Shown: positions 44,306-56,376 of the stretch, piece by piece
Layout of the letters: each line of letters begins with the position of its first letter
Numbering within the stretch: position 1 is the stretch's first letter
Assembly: GCA_021521415.1 (NCBI GenBank)
Contig: JAIQDT010014372.1
Span: forward strand, 124,001 to 188,000
DNA length: 64,000 nt
Source of the DNA: Bidens hawaiensis
Lineage: Eukaryota; Streptophyta; Magnoliopsida; Asterales; Asteraceae
Direction: 5' to 3'
Position numbers and translations under genes: made by a program
Notes under the pieces: generated by a model
The model's database searches: none
What the model was told of the DNA's origin: nothing
The model's input: the letters and a program-made list of their open reading frames with translations, nothing else

Positions 44306-46731
44306 TGCAGCCCCGAAACCGTGGCTGGATTTATGGCCAACTGGTAATTCGTTTAAGTGTAAACTAGTTTGGAAACGAACCCGACAAGTGACCTCGTTAA
44401 CTTCTGGAGATTAAACCTAATTTCCAAAAGTTAAACATAATTAATTAAGTTTTGAAACATGGTATAAACCAGCCCCAAAAGATATCACTGAAAACGGGTA
44501 TTAAAAGTCTTTCGAACCGACACTTTGGTAACTTGTTTTAATGAGAAGCAAGTCATGCAACCTAAATAACACTATGACATTTTTTTAGAGCCCTAAACAT
44601 AATATTTTGATGGTTTACAATCTGACCTGAAACTATTTTAAGGGAACCATCGCTTTAAAACCGAACTAGAATCCAAACGGGCCAAAACCGGGTCCGTTAG
44701 CGAAACTACAGCTACGAACAATATTTTAAAACCCACGAGATTTCAAAACAACCTATTTTTATTTATTATAACATGTCCTAACTTGTTAGGTGACGAAAAG
44801 TGAGTTTTTGTTAAAAATATAATGAAAAGGGCATTTTTGGAAACCGGTTATTTCTCAAAAATTGAAAGTATAAGATTCTGTTTTTCAAACAAAGGCTTAT
44901 GAGTTCAAATGGCTAGATAAAAGCTACAAATGTTTAAAGGGAAAATGTATTTACAAAATGGGCTTGTTTGCATGCTTAAACTCATTGTTTCGTTTGAAAC
45001 CGACAACGAGCCGGCTTTTAAAGACTAAAAGACTAGGGAAATATAAAATGGATATTTTTCCAGAAGTTATGTAATTAAAATGACTTATTATAATGTTATA
45101 AACCATTTTCAATATTCACAACACCCCCTTACTGTTAATAAATAGCGGTTAAACGCGAGCTATGGTAAAAACGACGTAACCCGAACGAGCATTTGAAAAA
45201 TATAAAGTTTTCATTTTTCTGAATTTTAACAGTAAGTATAAGTTAATAAAACCATGATTTTAGTGTTACTTATTATACAAAAACTATCTAAGCCTTTAAC
45301 TCGGTTTTTGCCAAAAGAAACGTTAAACGAAGGTACCAGGACTAAAACCGTACAACCCAAAAATTTATGAAATGTCAGACCTGAAAATAACTCATTTTGT
45401 GATATATATAATTATGGAAAATGAGAAGTTTCAATTACAAAAGTACTCGTTTAATTAAACTATTCTTTCAAGACATTTCGTTAAAAACCGACACACCAGT
45501 GATAACCGGTATTGTCATTGTTTGTAAACACATGACATGGTTGATTAAATTAGCATAATTAAACTTTTGATATCAATGAAATGTATGTAGCTTCTAGAGT
45601 CATATGGTAACCCGAAACCTAACCGAAAAACCGAACTTTCCAAAATTGAAAACTTTATCGAAACCCGACAAATGAACCAAGGTAACTAAAACACCCGGAA
45701 GCTGAGTTATATACCTAAACACAAACATTAATCTTATTAAGTTATTTAAGTACAAACTTCCCATAAAATAAAACTTTACTCATCAAGAACCAAATGAAAC
45801 ACTTAGAATTAACTAGTACACAATACCAATAGTGAATTTTACATTGTTCTTCGATAACTTATTGTTGATTAATATACATACTAGGCGTACTTGGTGATTT
45901 CTAACATAGTACAAGCTCATTGATTATCTTTCATATACATATTGCATACGGACTGAGGTGAGTTTCGTGCTGCCCTTTTTACTTAAAATTTTTTGGGCTA
46001 GATACATGCTAGTTTTACTTATGGTGTGATGTTTATCAAGATGTGTTTTACTGCTAAATTTTTGTCCCAACTTTTACACAATCATTAACCCGAGGGAATG
46101 GGCCGAAGGCTTGTATGGGTAGTACTATTTGGGAGACCCCCACGCACAGTGACCCTATGTTGGGTAAACCACACTGAGATCTGCGGATCGTTGCGGCATA
46201 TAACCTACGTGTTTGACTATTGCTTTTAGCGGGGTGATAGTTCGGGACGGTTTAACTTCTAGTATGAGTTGGGGATTCTTATGCTAGTTGCAGGTTTGAT
46301 TGTGGACTTTATTGATGTGCACCATGTTTTATACTTACATACACGCAAAGTTGCGCGCTTTTTTTAAATGAATTGTTTTATGTGTATGTGAGCTAAACTC
46401 ACGAACTCACCAACTTTTTAGTTGACACTTTTTAGCATGTATTCAGGTACTATGGGGATTAGCAATTTGGATTAGCTTTGTAATGAGAATGCTTAAGGAT
46501 AGAGGCGTATGCCGAACTTGAATTATGAAGATTAGATGCCAAGAAGATTAGTAGAACCAACCACGGGATTGTAGCAGTGTCAGAGAAAATATAGTTTTGT
46601 AGTTACACCTTGCTTTAAATACATAATACAAACATTGTAACTTATTTTTATCAATAATATTCCGCTGCTTACACTTGGTACCAGTTTGTCCTTAAAACTC
46701 CCAGGCCCTTTTGGCAGGGTGTGACAAAAAC

Positions 46732-46815
46732 TTCTAATGGCTTTGACTGAAATTGGTGGCGGAAGTTTGGATATGGTTTCGACTTTTTCCTTATCAACTT
46801 CTAGTCATGCTTGGG
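46732..46815 (-). pseudogene. Athila-type RT segment between two insertions
   Basis: The minus strand reads LEVDKEKVETISKLPPPISV, the RT region between palm and thumb. It bridges the frame ending at 49343 and the frame resuming at 30594, which shows that both solo LTRs hit the same RT gene 85 bases apart. Confidence 0.85.
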
Positions 46816-49342
46816 TGAAACACCCCAAATTTTATATAACATAATATGAAACACTTCGCGGAAATTAGGTCCCGATTTTCATTTTTTTTATAAAGATTTC
46901 TTGTTAAAGATTATTCACATAACTTCTGTCACTTTCTACGACTCGTTTTACATGCGATAGTAACAATGGATTTTAAAAATTTTCGACATGACCTGTAAAT
47001 TTATTCAACAATCCTTACGAAAAAACAAACAAATTAAAATCTCTAAGAATGTGACAATAAAACCTAAGAATCAACAACAATATAATTCAAAACCAATTAA
47101 CTAGTACAACAATTGGGTTAATTTCCCAAAATACCACATAATGGTTTGTTTGACCCATTCAGGAAAATTACACGTTTAATATATTATAATTCCATCAAAA
47201 CTGTCCCTTTATTGACCCATTTCCAAGACTTGATTCCGGCCCTCCGCCCTTCATGAACAACTAGCAGGCTTTCGATTCCGCTTATACCTAAGCCACCAAA
47301 ATGTCAAACAAAGATGAGTATAGATCATTTCTAATAATAATATACCTTCAAACTTATTTATCATGTTCAAGTAAACAAACACAAGTATTCATATACTCAA
47401 AGTGAGTCCTTCACCAAGTTTGTTTCATTCAGTGGCTCCAACCTTCTGATTTTTCCTTGATGCACAACTGTAGCAACCTTATAAGGCTCATGATAATCCA
47501 CTTAACAAAAGTTAGTAACTTCGTAGATGAAATTCGGAAATCTTTCATTACAAAAACCATATGCCATATACATACTTTTTGGGCAGCAGCTATAACCACT
47601 TATTTTATTCATTAAATTGGTATTTCTAGCACCAAAACAACATAGTAAATCTATAGTTTGACACACAGAACGCAACAACATTATTTGGCTAATAAACAAA
47701 CTATTATAGCCTCTATTTTAATCCCTTTGAGCATACATTTTTGGAAAGCAACAAAAGTATCTCATTTAACTCTTTAAGTTGGTAATTCAAGCACCAAAAC
47801 AATATAATAAACGTACATTTTGACAGCAAAACGCAACAGCATTATTTTCCAAATAAATATACTGTTGTAGCCTCAATTTATTCTCTTTAACCATATATTT
47901 TGCATAACAACTATAGCAAATCATTTAACTCTTTAAATTGGTATTTCTAGCACCGAAACAACAAAATAAGACACATTTTGACAGCAAAACACAGCAGCAA
48001 TATTTGTCAAGAAAATATACTATTATAACCTCAATTCAACCTTTTTAAGCATACATTTTGGACAGCAATTATAGCAGGTCGAAACAACATAATAGGCGTA
48101 CATCTTGACAGCAAAACACAACAGCAATATTCGCTAGATAAATATACTATTATAGGCTTAATTTAACCTCTTAACCATACATTTTGGAAAACATCTATAG
48201 CAGGTTATTTTAACTCATTAAATTGATATTTCTAGCACCAAAAAACAACATAATAGACGTACATTTTGACAGCAAAACGCAGCAGTATTATTTGCTTATT
48301 AACTTAACTTTCATGGCGTCAATTTAACTTCTTTAAACATACTTTATGGGCATTTCTATTGTTCAACTATGGATCTATTCGTATGCATACATGGTTTAAT
48401 TCAAAGACATAAAGTTTAACAAGATTGTGGTTAAAAACCACTCACCTTTGCCCATAGGAGTGTTGTTGTCTGGTTACTCGTTCGACCCATTGTCTTCCAA
48501 GCTATACCATGCCTATCTCGAAAACAAGTCAATTTCTAAATTGGTTAGAACATCAACTAGGTTTATCATAACCTCATGCCCACTCGATTTAACTCTTAAT
48601 AGTTAAAACGAGTTATGACACACAAATAATCGTTACCAATTATACACTATTTCACTACTTTAATAGCTTAGACATTTCGTCGAACACCTTGTGGGAATGA
48701 ACTATAACTCACCAAAAATATTAACATGGGTTTCTTACAATTTCATAAAATTAACATCTAATCTATAACATGCAGTTCAACCCATTACTCAAAAGTTACC
48801 TTCCATCTTAATAGCTTAAGAGTTAAGAGTTTTCTATACAAAATTGAACATCGGTTTCCCCAAAATCACATATTTTGAAATCATAAACTCAAGAACACTA
48901 ATCCACAAATTTGCTAACAAATAAACAGAAAATTACATACCGAGAACCATAGAATCGATGGAGATTGACTAACTCGCGTTTGAATCATTTGGTAATCATG
49001 ACTCGGTTGGAATCGGCCTCTCCTCCTCTCTCTCTCTCTCTCATGCGCTTGAAGATACCATGGGCGACACCCCCTTTTAACTGATTTCTTTTTTTTTTTT
49101 TTTTTTAATTATATATTTCAAGCCCTCAAATATCCCTTTTACACTTGATCTTTACCGTTAACCAAGTTTTGTCCTCTATATTTTTATAATGTTAAAATAT
49201 ATTTCTAACACATAAAATTTATAATCCCCAAACTTTAAAAATCACGTTTTAAGAGTTGTACAATATTATCTCAAGGAATGTGTCTCTCTTTCAAAATAAT
49301 ATATACATATATTTTTTAATATTCTAAAATTAGGATGTTACA
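46816..49342 (-). mobile_element. Solo LTR, 2,527 bp, TSD ttggg/ttagg
   Basis: In plus view starts tgaaacacccc and ends ggatgttaca. Flanks ttggg (46811-46815) and ttagg (49343-49347) differ at one base. On the minus strand it ends GGGGTGTTTCA. It is non-coding and contains an imperfect tandem array of about 160-bp units (47560-48350), a (CT)n run at 49025-49041 and a T-run near 49090. It interrupts the Athila-type RT. Confidence 0.8.
47560..48350. repeat. Tandem array of about 160-bp units in the solo LTR
   Basis: The phrase tctagcaccaaaacaac recurs with spacing of 162, 159, a shortened unit (about 120) and about 164 bp (anchors at 47629, 47791, 47950, about 48071 and 48235). Each unit also holds cattttgacagcaaaacgca and a tatactattatagcct-type phrase. 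About five diverged units. Confidence 0.8.
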
Positions 49343-49347
49343 TTAGG

Positions 49348-50083
49348 ATATCTTATGACCAAGAACAATGCCCTCGTTGATCATAAAGTGGCATTTTTCC
49401 CAATTGAGTACTAAGTTTACTTCTTCACACCTAGCCAACATTTTGTCTATGTTTTTTTGACAATGATCGAAGGAGTCCCCAAAGACTGAGAAGTCCTCCA
49501 TGAAAACTTCCATAGAGGTTTCGATCATTTTATGAAAGATGGCCCCCATGCAATGTAGGAAGGTGGCCCGAGCATTACATAGTCCAAATGGCATTCTTCG
49601 GTAGGCAAAGGTGCTATACGGACACGTAAAGGTGGTTTTCTTCTGATCTTTAGGAGCAATGGGAATCTGAAAGTATCTGGAGAATCCATCAAGAAAACAG
49701 TAGAACATTTTTCCAGATAGATGTTCAAGCATTTGGTCGATAAAAGGTAGTAGAAAATGATCTTTTCTTGTGGCGTCATTAAGCTTCTGGTAGTCAATGC
49801 AGACTCGCCAGCCTGTGATGGTCTTCATTGGTATTAGCTCGTCTTTCTCGTTCATTACTACTGTCATTCCTCCCTTTTTGGGTACGACTTGAACTGGACT
49901 AACCCAAGGTGAACCTGAGATTGGGTAGATTAATCCGGCATCAAGGAGTTTGATTACTTCTTTCTTCACCACATCTTGCATGTTGGGATTGAGACGTCTT
50001 TGATGTTGGACCACGGGTTTGTATTCTTTTTCCATGAGTATTTTGTGAGTACCAAAGGAAGGATTGATGTCGTTGATGTCCAT
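49348..50083 (-). pseudogene. Athila-type reverse transcriptase
   Basis: A long open frame with MDINDINPSFGTHKI, HQRRLNPNMQDVVKKEVIKL, GWRVCIDYQKLN, the palm FYCFLDGFSRYFQIPI and MPFGLCNARATF. The catalytic box reads EVFMEDFSVFGD: Glu replaces the first Asp of the usual MDD, so activity is doubtful even before the insertion. It ends GIVLGHKIS at the solo LTR and resumes at 46815. Further N-terminal RT text (about 50360-50090) is broken. Confidence 0.9.
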
Positions 50084-50364
50084 GATCTTCCATGAGATAG
50101 CCTTCTTATGGTTCTTAAGAACCTTAAGAAGTTTGTCTTTCTCTTCTTTAGAAAGGTGAGATGAAATAACTACTGGGAGTTGAGAGTCTTTTTCTATAAA
50201 GGCGTATTCGAGATGGTTCAGTAGTTCATTTAACTCTAAGGCAGGTGGTTCTTCAATTGATGGTTTTGATTTTTCATTACATTCGGTGATCTCACATATT
50301 AATTCTGATACTTCTTGATCATCGAGATTTTCGTTTTCTGAAATGGTTTGTTGATAATTTCGGT

Positions 50365-51127
50365 TCAGATTTGTGTTTCTAGTGGGTTATTGATGCGGGA
50401 TTTCCACACATAGAAACTCACGATAGAATCGATGACGTCAACACAGTATAATGTGTCATCGTGATGTTGCGGGTGTTGCATAGATTTTCCTATGTCAAAA
50501 GTGATTGCCTCGTCATTGGCCCTGAGAGTGAGTTTGCCAGTGCAAAACATCAATGATAGCCTTTGCAGTGGCTAGGAAGGGTCTTCCTAAAATCAGAGGT
50601 ACACTTTTGTCTTCCTCCGTGTCTAGAATTACAAAATCCACTGGGAAAACAAATTTGTCAATTTTGACAAGCATGTTTTCAACAATGCCCCGAGGATATT
50701 TAACGGATCGGTCTGCTAACTGAATGCACATGAGGGTGGGCTTTGGTTCTCCTATCCCTAGTTTTGCAAAAACCACATAAGGCATTAAGTTAATACTAGC
50801 TCCTAGGTCAGCTAGGGCATTGCTAACAGACAAATTTCCTATGTGACAAGGGATAGTAAAGCTCCCTGGATCGGTCATTTTTTGTGGCAGCTTGTTTTGG
50901 AGAACCGCTGAACATTCTTCACTCAGGGTGACAGGAGGAGGAGCTCCTCCAGCTTCCTTTTGTTGGTCAGCACTTCTTTGAGAAATTTTGCATATTTCGG
51001 CATTTGAGCAATGGCTTCGACAAAAGGGATGTTGAGGTGAAGTTGTTTGAAGAGTTATAAAAACTTTCTGTACTAAGCTTCCAATCTCTCCTGTTTCAAC
51101 CATCCAGGGTATGAAGAGGTGGAACAT
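50365..51127 (-). pseudogene. Athila-type protease region
   Basis: The frame contains GSFTIPCHIGNLSVSNALADLGASINLMPY, with the catalytic DLGAS motif, then KYPRGIVENMLVKIDKFVFPVDFVILD and VPLILGRPFLATAKAIID. These are typical of the Athila protease. A frameshift at about 50513-50553 leads to the protease-RT linker. Confidence 0.85.
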
Positions 51128-52549
51128 AAGTTCGGACTGGTTCCTTAGGTTGTACGGTGCATGTTGGAATCAGTATCTCCTGCGTTTTATCAGGGAATTC
51201 CTTCTCCATAACTGGTTTCGAAGTTGGTGAGGCAATAGTGGTTGTGCCACTTCTCAATGTCATAGCGTTGGTTGTCGCATTTGGGTTGGTTACAGTGTTT
51301 CTTGGAAGAGCGCCAGGTGGCCTTTTAGACAATTGTTAGGCAATCTGTCTGATTTGAGTTTCTAGATTCTATAATGATGTTTGTTGACTTTTTATATCAG
51401 CTTCATGCTTCAACAATACTCCGCTGATATCAACGGCTCTTGAGTCGGCCTTCTTTTCTGCTTCATTTGTCCTAGTCATGATTTGGATCAACATTTCTTC
51501 AATTTTTGAGTGGCTCGGATTTTGATGGCTACTGAAACTTTGTTCTTGAAATTGAGGTTTAGGTTGGAAAGATTGATTCATCGGCCTCTTTTCGAATCCG
51601 GGTAGAGTTTGAGTGTTACCTCTGTCCTTCCAACTGAAATTCGGGTGATTTCTCCAACCTAGATTATAGTTATTGCTGAAAGCAATGTTTTGACGGGAGA
51701 TGAAGTCAAATTCTTCCATGGTCATAATGACTTGTTTTCAATCATTTGTCTTGTGATTTCCTACACAGGTATCACAGGTGATTTTGGTAGTTCGGCTTGA
51801 AGTTGCTCGAATTGTTTAGAGAGTGCTTCAAGTTGTGCGGTGAGAAGAGTGTTGGAATCGACGTGGTGCATTCTTTTATGGGTTGGTGTAGATCTTAGTG
51901 GGTTATAAGTGAAACTCTTCTTTGTTGTCTTCTCCATGATTTCAAATGCTTCGTTAGGTGATTTGGATCCTAGGTCTCCACCGGCGACTTGGTCGATGGC
52001 CTGTTTGTTTTGACTGGATTGTGCGTTAAAGAAAGTTTGTACTTGTAACCATACGCTCAGTCCATGATGTGGGCATTTTCTCAGAAGACTTTTGTATCTC
52101 TCCCATGCTGCGTGTAACGATTCATAATCATCGGTCCGGAATCCGGTAATGCTGGCTCGGTATTTGGCAGTTTTGTCAGGCGGAAAATATTTGAGGAGAA
52201 ATTATTCAACCATCTGGTCCCGGTTGGTGATCGAACCAGAAGAAAAGGATTCTATCTAATCTAAGGCTTGACCCCTTAGAGAGATAGGAAAGAGTTTAAG
52301 TTTGATATGATATTCTGAACAGTTTTGAATTTCAAAGGTTCCGCATATCCGTTAGAATCGAGATATATGAGAAAGAGGGTCTTCGTCGAGGAGACCATGA
52401 AATTGAACTGAATTTTCCACCATATAAATGGTGCTTGATTTGATTTCGAAATGTTCGGTGATATCGGGTGGAGCCACTCCATTGTCGTAGCCTTCGAGAG
52501 TTGGCTTGACATATTGGCTCATGTTTGGTTCATTGTTTTGTGCTTCCAT
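51096..52549 (-). pseudogene. Athila-type gag, broken
   Basis: Segments in several frames: an N-terminal part with ITEHFEIKSSTIYMVENSVQFHGL (52480-52360), a central gag region (52270-51730) and a tail FSNNYNLGWRNHPNFSWKDRGN with KIEEMLIQIMTRTNEAEKKAD (51690-51420) that is characteristic of Athila gag. Frameshifts and stops (for example near 51730) break it. Confidence 0.75.
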
Positions 52550-52944
52550 AATTTCTTCGATTTGATTTCTCTTGATGTGGTGGCGTCCAATGACTCGTCT
52601 TTGATTGTTTCAGCGGTTTATGCAGTCTGTTTACGTGCTCGTCGCCGAAAAAGTTGTTCCGGTTCAGAAATTGGAGAAACGAGCTAAGGTTCAAACGTAA
52701 AGGACATACATTGGACTAAATCAAATTTAAACTATTAAACTACAGGTTAGTTAAAGTTAGGCTAAAAGTTAAGCTATTTTAAAACTAAGGTATAAGTTAA
52801 TTAAGCTAAAGTAAAGGTTAGGCTAGCCTATAAAAAAATCTAATCTAATAGTTAGTAAAAGGAAATAAAATAAAAGTTAAAAATTTATACAATTATAAAC
52901 AATGATTAAATTAAAACATGGATCATTCTTAGAAATGTACCGTG

Positions 52945-52962
52945 TCCCCGGCAACGGCGCCA
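52945..52962 (-). other. Primer binding site, tRNA-Asp
   Basis: On the minus strand TGGCGCCGTTGCCGGGGA, the tRNA-Asp complement used by Athila-type elements, six bases after the LTR end. Confidence 0.9.
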
Positions 52963-52968
52963 AAAACT

Positions 52969-54695
52969 TGGTGTGTGCGTGTGGTGTAGTAAAATATAAA
53001 GGATGGCAGATTTAGATTTTGCACAAGATCGTGTTTTTAATTTACAAAAGTGATTTCTACTAAGACTAAACACACACAAAATAGGCGAGTGTACCTATCA
53101 TGTATGTAGAATAGTATTGATAAGAACCAAGTATCGATCCGTGGACACAAATGTTTCTAATAATGAATATTCGTTTTAGTTCAATTGGAGAATTTTAATC
53201 ATTTTGGGGTTGAGTTTTAAACTTTAATAAAAATACTTATATATAATATATAGGTGAAAAGAAGAGAAATTCTAAATGCGTAAATCAAGTATATGAAGGT
53301 TACCATCTAAGATCAAGAATCCACTGCATTCTTCCTTGATGATTATTTAGTAAACATGTGATAAAATTTCCCTAATAATATATGATAGAGTAGCCCCTCA
53401 TTTCTAACTGAACATATTCTATGACATAAAAGAAAGTAGCATGCGTATATTCAAGTCCATCCTTGCTTAATCGCATACTACCACGAGAATGTCAATTTAA
53501 GTAGGCAAGTAGTTTAGTAAAGTAGAAAGATTAGGATTGACTTTGATTTCTCAAATACCAATTTTAACAAATTCGGGTGATTGTAGTTCTCAAATACCAA
53601 CCTCCCCTTGGTTGATTTAATTAGGTCATAATTACACATCCATTAACATATGATTTCTTTATTTCTAAGTACAATATAAGGATCCATGTTTTATCTTAAA
53701 TAAGTTATCAAGTTCTTTTTACCATTTCTAGTCTCCAAGAGCATAAGTGAATCATGAATGATTATTATTCATCAACATTAATATATTGAGTTAAAGTGAT
53801 AAAACAATTCTCCGTCAAAGGATAATTGCAAAATAACCATATACTTTACCGAACTAAATCACATGTTTAACATAATCATCAAGTAAAACAAAGCTTCTTC
53901 AAAGAAATTAAATGGTAAATGGAGTTTAGCTCATAATGAGCATGGTTATGAACATTAAAAGATATTAAAATAACAGACACATGATCAAACTAGAACAATC
54001 TAACCAAATGTGGATGAATCTTCCTTCTTCAGTGGTGATGGATGATGATGATGATGATGATGATGATGGATGGTGATGATGATAGCCTCCAAGCCTTCAA
54101 AATTTCCACAAGATCTTCAATATGAGTGTAATGTGGGTGTTCTTATAAGAGAAACATGTATAGAAGTTTTCTTCAAGCACACCAAATGAGTTCAACATGC
54201 TCCTCTATTTATAGGCTGTCTGGGCACTCAGGCACGACCCCGTGCTCCATGAGGCACGCCCCTGTGTCCACGTGTCCAGTCGCATTAAATGCTCTGTTAG
54301 ATCGTACATGCTGACTCAGCTCGGGGGCGTGCTTCCTAAGGCACGGCCCCGTGTTTTTGGTCGTTTGTTACATTTCTTTTGTCTTTTCTGAAAAGTGACC
54401 ACGGCCCCATGCTTTCTGAGGCATGGCTTCGTGTCCACGTGTCCAATATTTTGTCTTTTCTTGCATAGGAAAGTATGGGGGTGTGTCCATGGGGCATGGG
54501 GGCGTGTTTGAGTGTTTTCTTGGGTTTTCATTCATTTTTCTTCGGCTTTTCGTTTGTTTCTTCGTTTAAGGCTTGGTTTTACCTGAAAATACATTTTAAT
54601 ATGATAAGTAGCCATTTGAGCTATATTATTTGATGGAAGTTGCAGTTTTTAGAGATTATTTGATGCTAAAAAGATGTATATTTTTATATACGTCA
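52969..54695 (-). mobile_element. Athila-type 5' LTR, 1,727 bp
   Basis: In plus view starts tggtgtgtgcg and ends tatacgtca before TSD gcaac. It has a GAT microsatellite (54037-54082), the TATA box and palindrome array at 54205-54507, and lacks about 90 bp present in the 3' LTR. Confidence 0.9.
54205..54507 (-). promoter_or_regulatory. TATA box and four palindrome pairs, 5' LTR
   Basis: CTATAAATAG at 54214-54205. The pairs start at 54231/54253, 54318/54340, 54398/54420 and about 54472/54493. Members include ggcacgaccccgtgc, ggcacggccccgtgt and gcatgggggcgtgt (inverse orientation). Pair spacing is 22 bp (21 in the last). The nearest member ends 16 bp from the TATA box. The array lies in U3, upstream of the inferred start. 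Confidence 0.75.
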
Positions 54696-54700
54696 GCAAC

Positions 54701-55529
54701 CTGCACCTGTAAAGGTCCAGTAAATGATATATTTAAATCCCAATCATAACTTGAAATAGCATAGCAAAGTGAAGAAAGAAATATAAACCGATTGCATGCA
54801 AGATCATTTTAGGTGGGGGACTTCGGATTAAAGTTGTTCTAAAACTCAGATTCGCAGCAGCAGATCTCTTTGAGAATATACCAAAATTACCCCTCTTGTA
54901 CAAATTTTAACTGATGTGTTTTTCATTCGAAAAATGTCTCATTCCCAAAAAAAATAACAGAAATATGCAGGTGCAACATAAAACTTTGTGATGCTATAGT
55001 AGTATTTAACTTAAAATATGCCATGAAATCAACTTAACCAAATAAAAAGGTTGCATATTTTGTAAACAAACCAAGGATGCTTTTCGAATTTTAATACTAT
55101 GTTGACCAAAAAAAGTCTTTTTTGTAACATGGAGTGGGTAATTCGCTATATAATGTGATTGCTAATATAACATATTAACTGAAACGTTCGATAGTGTTTA
55201 ATGTGTGATGGCATTTGTTTCAAAGTTAAAACCATTTTAGCAGCCTGTACGAGAGTACTGATGAATCTTAACATGAGTTTTGTTCAGAAGTCAATAAGTG
55301 AAAAATAAAATGAAATCCGTTTCTGGCTTTTTAAAATCTCTAACAAAGCAATATATTTATACGCCATGTTATCAATGGATAATGGGTCCGACGTCAACGT
55401 TAAAATAACAAAAGGGTCGGACCGCAACACAGTAGTGACAAAATACCATTTCTAACAAAGAAGACAACACATGCTTAATTAAAAGTTAATAATACCATTT
55501 ATGTGCCCATAGATGGGGTGGTTGTCATT
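54701..55529. other. Non-coding stretch right of the Athila-type element
   Basis: AT-rich. I see no gene, repeat end or promoter here. Confidence 0.6.
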
Positions 55530-56376
55530 GTATTATTTTGAGACCGTTAAGTAAAAAATGCTCATGATACCCGCCCACCCTTCCCATCGCACTCTCTTGC
55601 GTAAAAGTGAATACCTTTTCGTCACCCATGGACGGGTTGCTTGTTATATGGTTAAGCGTCACGCGGTCAAAGTACATCGATCCGCCACCATTTTTCATTG
55701 CAGGACTCAAAGTGGAGCCTACATATTCAGTGGTTGAGTATGTGCCCTCTGAAGCATACCAAGATTCTAGTTTCTTTGAAGCAAGGCTGGTAAGATACCC
55801 CTAAAGCATAACATTGAGCAACAAATAAGCAAAATGTAACATTATATCTATCTATATATACTCTATATATACATATATATGTATATTTATATAAAATTTA
55901 TTTATAGGCAACGATCGTTGATTACCTTGAAAATCTGATACTCTTAAGGATTTGATCGCAACAATTGGTGAGTCATCAGCCAGGTCAGGTCTGATAATTT
56001 TTCACCGGCATCAATGGCAAGGGGGTCCATAAAGATACAACTTTTGATTTGTTACTAAAATATGCATAACTGGACTTCACAAACTTTTAAAAGGGAATAT
56101 GTAAATGTTAAAGCACAAAATGATAGTGGTGTTACGTGTCATCCGCGATAGTTATGTCGCGTTTCGAGATTATGTCGTTGTCCAACTTCCTTCTGATGGT
56201 CTTTATTGGTGAAACAATTTGCACCACGCCAATAACATCTACAGTTAATTAAAGTAAAAGAAGATGAAATTAAAAGTGAAAGACATCAACAATAGGGTAT
56301 AGAAAAGAATCATACCAATAAATTCCTTGTCGTACATATTGTCCTAATTGATCGATTGGCACAAAGTTAAACTTGG
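55530..56376 (-). pseudogene. Replication protein A 70-kDa subunit (RPA1) pseudogene fragment
   Basis: Four minus-strand blocks read in the order of an RPA70 DNA-binding domain B and the link to domain C: FNFVPIDQLGQYV (56376-56320), DVIGVVQIVSPIKTIRRK and SKRDITIADDT (56245-56136), DDSPIVAIKSLRVSDFQ (about 55985-55927) and ESWYASEGTYSTTEYVGS, SPAMKNGGGSMYFDRVTL and HITSNPSMGDEK (55800-55610). The gaps have splice-like ends (an AG before block 2, a GT after block 3), so this is a genomic copy with introns, not a processed one. A small frameshift lies in block 3, the reading leaves RPA after FTFTQ, and no other exons are seen on either side. RPA70 binds single-stranded DNA in replication and repair; this copy cannot encode it. 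Confidence 0.8.

Larger units (their letters stand above)
30600..46726 (+). mobile_element. 4.1-kb solo LTR split by a 12-kb element, TSD aaaac
   Basis: Starts tgtaacaacccc at 30600 and ends gcagggtgtgaca at 46726, with aaaac at 30595-30599 and 46727-46731. Removing 32292-44310 leaves about 4,108 bp of non-coding LTR sequence. The split RT reading of the Athila-type element resumes cleanly on either side, which supports the boundaries. The orientation is taken from the end (ccgctgc...gggtgtgaca), which resembles the ends of the other plus-oriented LTRs. No internal domain belongs to it. Confidence 0.75.
19788..54695 (-). mobile_element. Athila-type gypsy element with nested insertions, TSD gcaac
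   Basis: Both LTRs, flanking gcaac (19783-19787 and 54696-54700), a tRNA-Asp primer site (52962-52945) and a polypurine tract (21602-21588) define one minus-strand element. Gag (52549-51140), protease (51127-50513), RT (50083-49343), RNase H (30466-29966), integrase (29950-28665), then about 7 kb of 3' region with a third ORF (24718-23536) and two short coiled-coil ORFs. The reading is split by three solo-LTR insertions. A tRNA-Asp primer and a third ORF after integrase are hallmarks of the Athila/Tat branch. The LTRs differ by several percent and a deletion of about 90 bp, so it is older than the insertions it contains. Confidence 0.9.

Noticed and set aside
55525..55710. Independent 61-codon gene
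   Set aside because: It is the last block of the RPA70-like pseudogene; the Met is internal.
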